Shown here: in pieces, positions 21,561 to 22,692 of the stretch
Numbering within the stretch: position 1 is the stretch's first letter
How the letters are laid out: every line of letters begins with the position of its first letter
Source: a virus
Virus record (IMG/VR): IMGVR_UViG_3300038825_000828
Coordinates: 1-22,692 of that record
Direction: 5' to 3' (one strand)
DNA: 22,692 nt
Program-made: the position numbers and the translations under genes
Notes under the pieces: model-generated
The model's database searches: none
What the model saw: only the letters and a program-made list of their open reading frames with translations
What the model was told of the DNA's origin: nothing

Positions 21561-21670
21561 TCCACGCCCCCCTCAAATGACCACTCAGTCTTGGGTGGAG
21601 CCTGGTGTGGATCACTCCAACTACTTGCGCTGCGACCGTGGCAGCTACCGTCCAAGTTAGGCTGTTTCAT
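21557..21670 (-). CDS. 37-aa gene translationally coupled to RNA polymerase
   Basis: ATG 21668-21670 has GGGAG 8 nt upstream; the frame ends TGA at 21557-21559, overlapping the RNAP GTG by the GTGA junction seen elsewhere here. The peptide MKQPNLDGSCHGRSASSWSD continues PHQAPPKTEWSFEGGVE. It is polar, Ser/Pro-rich and probably unstructured. It is the first gene after the promoter core at 21698-21712. Either it is a small early protein or its translation chiefly delivers ribosomes to the weak GTG start of the RNAP. No homologue is known to me. Confidence 0.65.
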   Translation of the reverse strand: MKQPNLDGSCHGRSASSWSDPHQAPPKTEWSFEGGVE

Positions 21671-21697
21671 CTTTAGTACTCCCGTGTTTTTCTCTTT

Positions 21698-21712
21698 TAG
21701 GGGTCTCTTAGT
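21698..21712 (-). promoter_or_regulatory. Phage RNA polymerase promoter, RNAP/early unit
   Basis: The minus strand reads ACTAAGAGACCCCTA, identical to the core of the copies at 18489-18503 and 7932-7946; after the core it diverges (AAAGAGA in place of TCGAAG). It lies between integrase and the 37-aa gene, upstream of the RNAP gene. Confidence 0.78.
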
Positions 21713-21740
21713 CAAACCCTTGATATCATTAGTTTATTTT

Positions 21741-21759
21741 AGAGGCCAAATAGGCCCCT
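21741..21759. repeat. Hairpin overlapping the integrase stop codon
   Basis: AGAGGCC (21741-21747) and GGCCCCT (21753-21759) form a 7-bp stem with one G-T pair in the minus-strand RNA and a 5-nt loop. The downstream side on the minus strand is A-rich, not T-rich, so it is a poor intrinsic terminator. It may protect the integrase mRNA end or relate to a recombination site. Confidence 0.6.
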
Positions 21760-22579
21760 AAGATAGCATCTGGTGTGCTATTTCTTGCAGCGTCTCTGGT
21801 TTTTCGTGGACGTACTTAGCGGTCGTTTGACCACTACGGTGACCTAAGATCCTTCCGATCAGCACCGTGTTTACTTGTAGGTCATTAGCCATGTAGGTGG
21901 CGGCTGTGTGACGTAGGGTGTGAAAGACAAAGCTACTGTCGTTTGGTGCAATCTGTCTACGTGCTTCAGCCCACGAATTGTAAAACTTACGGTGCGAGTG
22001 ATGCTTTTTTGGGCAGAAGTCTAACTCCTGTAAAGCTGCGTAGACACTTTTGGGGCACGGGACCATTCTATCGTCCCCGTTCTTAGTATCACTCAGGGAT
22101 ATCCAAGTGCCAGCCGAATCGGTGACAACCATTTCTGGGGTTATGCTGAGGATCTCACCAAGTCTCATTCCTGTGCCGACACCGATGGCAACCAAGTGCT
22201 TCATCCACCAGTGCTGGTGCCCATCAAAGAACGCCTTAAGTAAATCAAGCTCACCAGCATCCATCCAGCGCACTCGGCCACCCTTGATCTTAGCGAAGGT
22301 AATCTTGGGTGCCTTCTCGACAATCTCTAGATCCAAGGCTTGCTTATAGACGCGGCTGATAGCTGCCTTGTAGTGGTTGATGGTGTTCTCGCAAAGACCC
22401 TGCTCTTGTAGGTGACCCACGTAGTCGTGGATGTCCACTGCAGTGATCTTGTCTAAGGGCTTCTTCCCGATACCTTGGAAGGCACTGAACCGCGCCAGTT
22501 TGGCTTTGGTTTCTGCTAGGTGTTTCCCAGACCACATCCGGGTGGCCTCTTTGTTTACGAAGTCAATAAAAGTAATCAT
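21758..22579 (-). CDS. int: Tyrosine recombinase / phage integrase
   Basis: A 273-aa tyrosine recombinase. The N-terminal SAM-like DNA-binding domain covers residues 1-90; the catalytic domain shows Arg139 (GVGTGMRLGEIL), Lys166 (LSDTKNGDDR), His220-x-x-Arg223 (FHTLRHTAATYM), His247 (ILGHRSGQTT) and nucleophile Tyr256 (AKYVHE), the complete active site. ATG 22577-22579 is preferred because GGGAG lies 8 nt upstream; an in-frame TTG further up has none. It would catalyse attP x attB integration. Its position beside the RNAP gene is known from other T7-like marine phages with integrases. No tRNA-like attP sequence is visible in the flanks shown. Confidence 0.93.
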   Translation of the reverse strand: MITFIDFVNKEATRMWSGKHLAETKAKLARFSAFQGIGKKPLDKITAVDIHDYVGHLQEQGLCENTINHYKAAISRVYKQALDLEIVEKAPKITFAKIKGGRVRWMDAGELDLLKAFFDGHQHWWMKHLVAIGVGTGMRLGEILSITPEMVVTDSAGTWISLSDTKNGDDRMVPCPKSVYAALQELDFCPKKHHSHRKFYNSWAEARRQIAPNDSSFVFHTLRHTAATYMANDLQVNTVLIGRILGHRSGQTTAKYVHEKPETLQEIAHQMLS

Positions 22580-22600
22580 CTGTAAGTCTCCCAACTACTG

Positions 22601-22624
22601 ACGTTATGACGCTATGACGTTGTG
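22601..22624. repeat. Three 8-bp near-repeats (ACGTTATG, ACGCTATG, ACGTTGTG)
   Basis: Three tandem imperfect 8-mers at the 3' end of the partial gene upstream of integrase. They could be protein-binding sites or a trace of slippage; the first covers the stop codon. Confidence 0.5.
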
Positions 22625-22692
22625 GGTGTCCCAAGCGGCATCTCTAATGGCCTGATCTATAGACTCATCGCGGCTAAGGTTAATCTGGTAGC
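22604..22692 (-). CDS. C-terminal fragment of an unknown gene
   Basis: A frame open at the right edge ends with TAA at 22604-22606. The visible 28 residues (YQINLSRDESIDQAIRDAAW, then DTHNVIAS) look like a helical, acidic protein end and use codons like the neighbours. It lies 24 nt upstream of the integrase start. Too short for assignment; the start is outside the window. Confidence 0.5.
   Translation of the reverse strand, partial: YQINLSRDESIDQAIRDAAWDTHNVIAS

Noticed and set aside
21741-21759. Hairpin after integrase as an intrinsic terminator
   Set aside because: The bases following the stem on the minus strand are AAAATAAAC, with no T-tract.

Overview
This window reads as part of a tailed-phage (or prophage) genome of the short-tailed, T7-like type, probably from a marine or other aquatic bacterium. 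All credible genes lie on the minus strand and are packed with 1-26 nt overlaps or very short gaps, mostly with clear Shine-Dalgarno sites. The replication core is T7-like: single-subunit RNA polymerase, gp2.5-type ssDNA-binding protein, endonuclease I, primase-helicase, family A DNA polymerase and a FEN-type exonuclease. Additions common in marine podoviruses are a B12-dependent (class II) ribonucleotide reductase, a MazG-type pyrophosphohydrolase and a tyrosine integrase. The host cannot be named from the sequence; the integrase makes a temperate option likely.

Layout, in the direction of transcription (high to low coordinates): the tail of an unknown gene (22604-22692); integrase; a phage promoter; a 37-aa gene coupled to the RNA polymerase gene; two paralogous 80-aa early proteins; an intrinsic terminator followed directly by a second phage promoter; then the replication and nucleotide operon (54-aa protein, SSB, endonuclease I, two unknowns, primase-helicase, unknown, MazG, ABC-ATPase/GNAT fusion, 63-aa protein, DNA polymerase, unknown, exonuclease, unknown, DUF3310-like protein, class II RNR, 25-aa zinc-ribbon miniprotein). 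A gene-poor stretch of about 0.9 kb (7384-8165) follows. It holds a third copy of the promoter, several perfect hairpins, 10-bp and 40-bp tandem repeats, and is followed by a 54-aa ORF. The virion genes come next: tail fibre, a stabilisation/nozzle-like protein, a small structural protein and three successive ejection-type (internal virion) proteins, the last running off the left edge.

Three copies of the 15-bp core ACTAAGAGACCCCTA on the minus strand, each in front of a gene block (RNAP/early, replication, virion), are the best candidates for promoters of the phage's own RNA polymerase. They give a simple three-unit programme.

The most unusual items are: (1) an AT-rich cassette encoding an ABC-ATPase fused to a GNAT acetyltransferase-like domain, flanked by an exact 12-bp direct repeat that preserves the ATGA stop/start overlap on both sides; (2) the highly structured, repeat-rich leader before the virion genes; (3) several short genes supported by ribosome sites and ATGA/GTGA coupling, including a CxxC-x8-CxxC miniprotein directly after the RNR. 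No tRNA, rRNA, CRISPR array or insertion sequence was seen.
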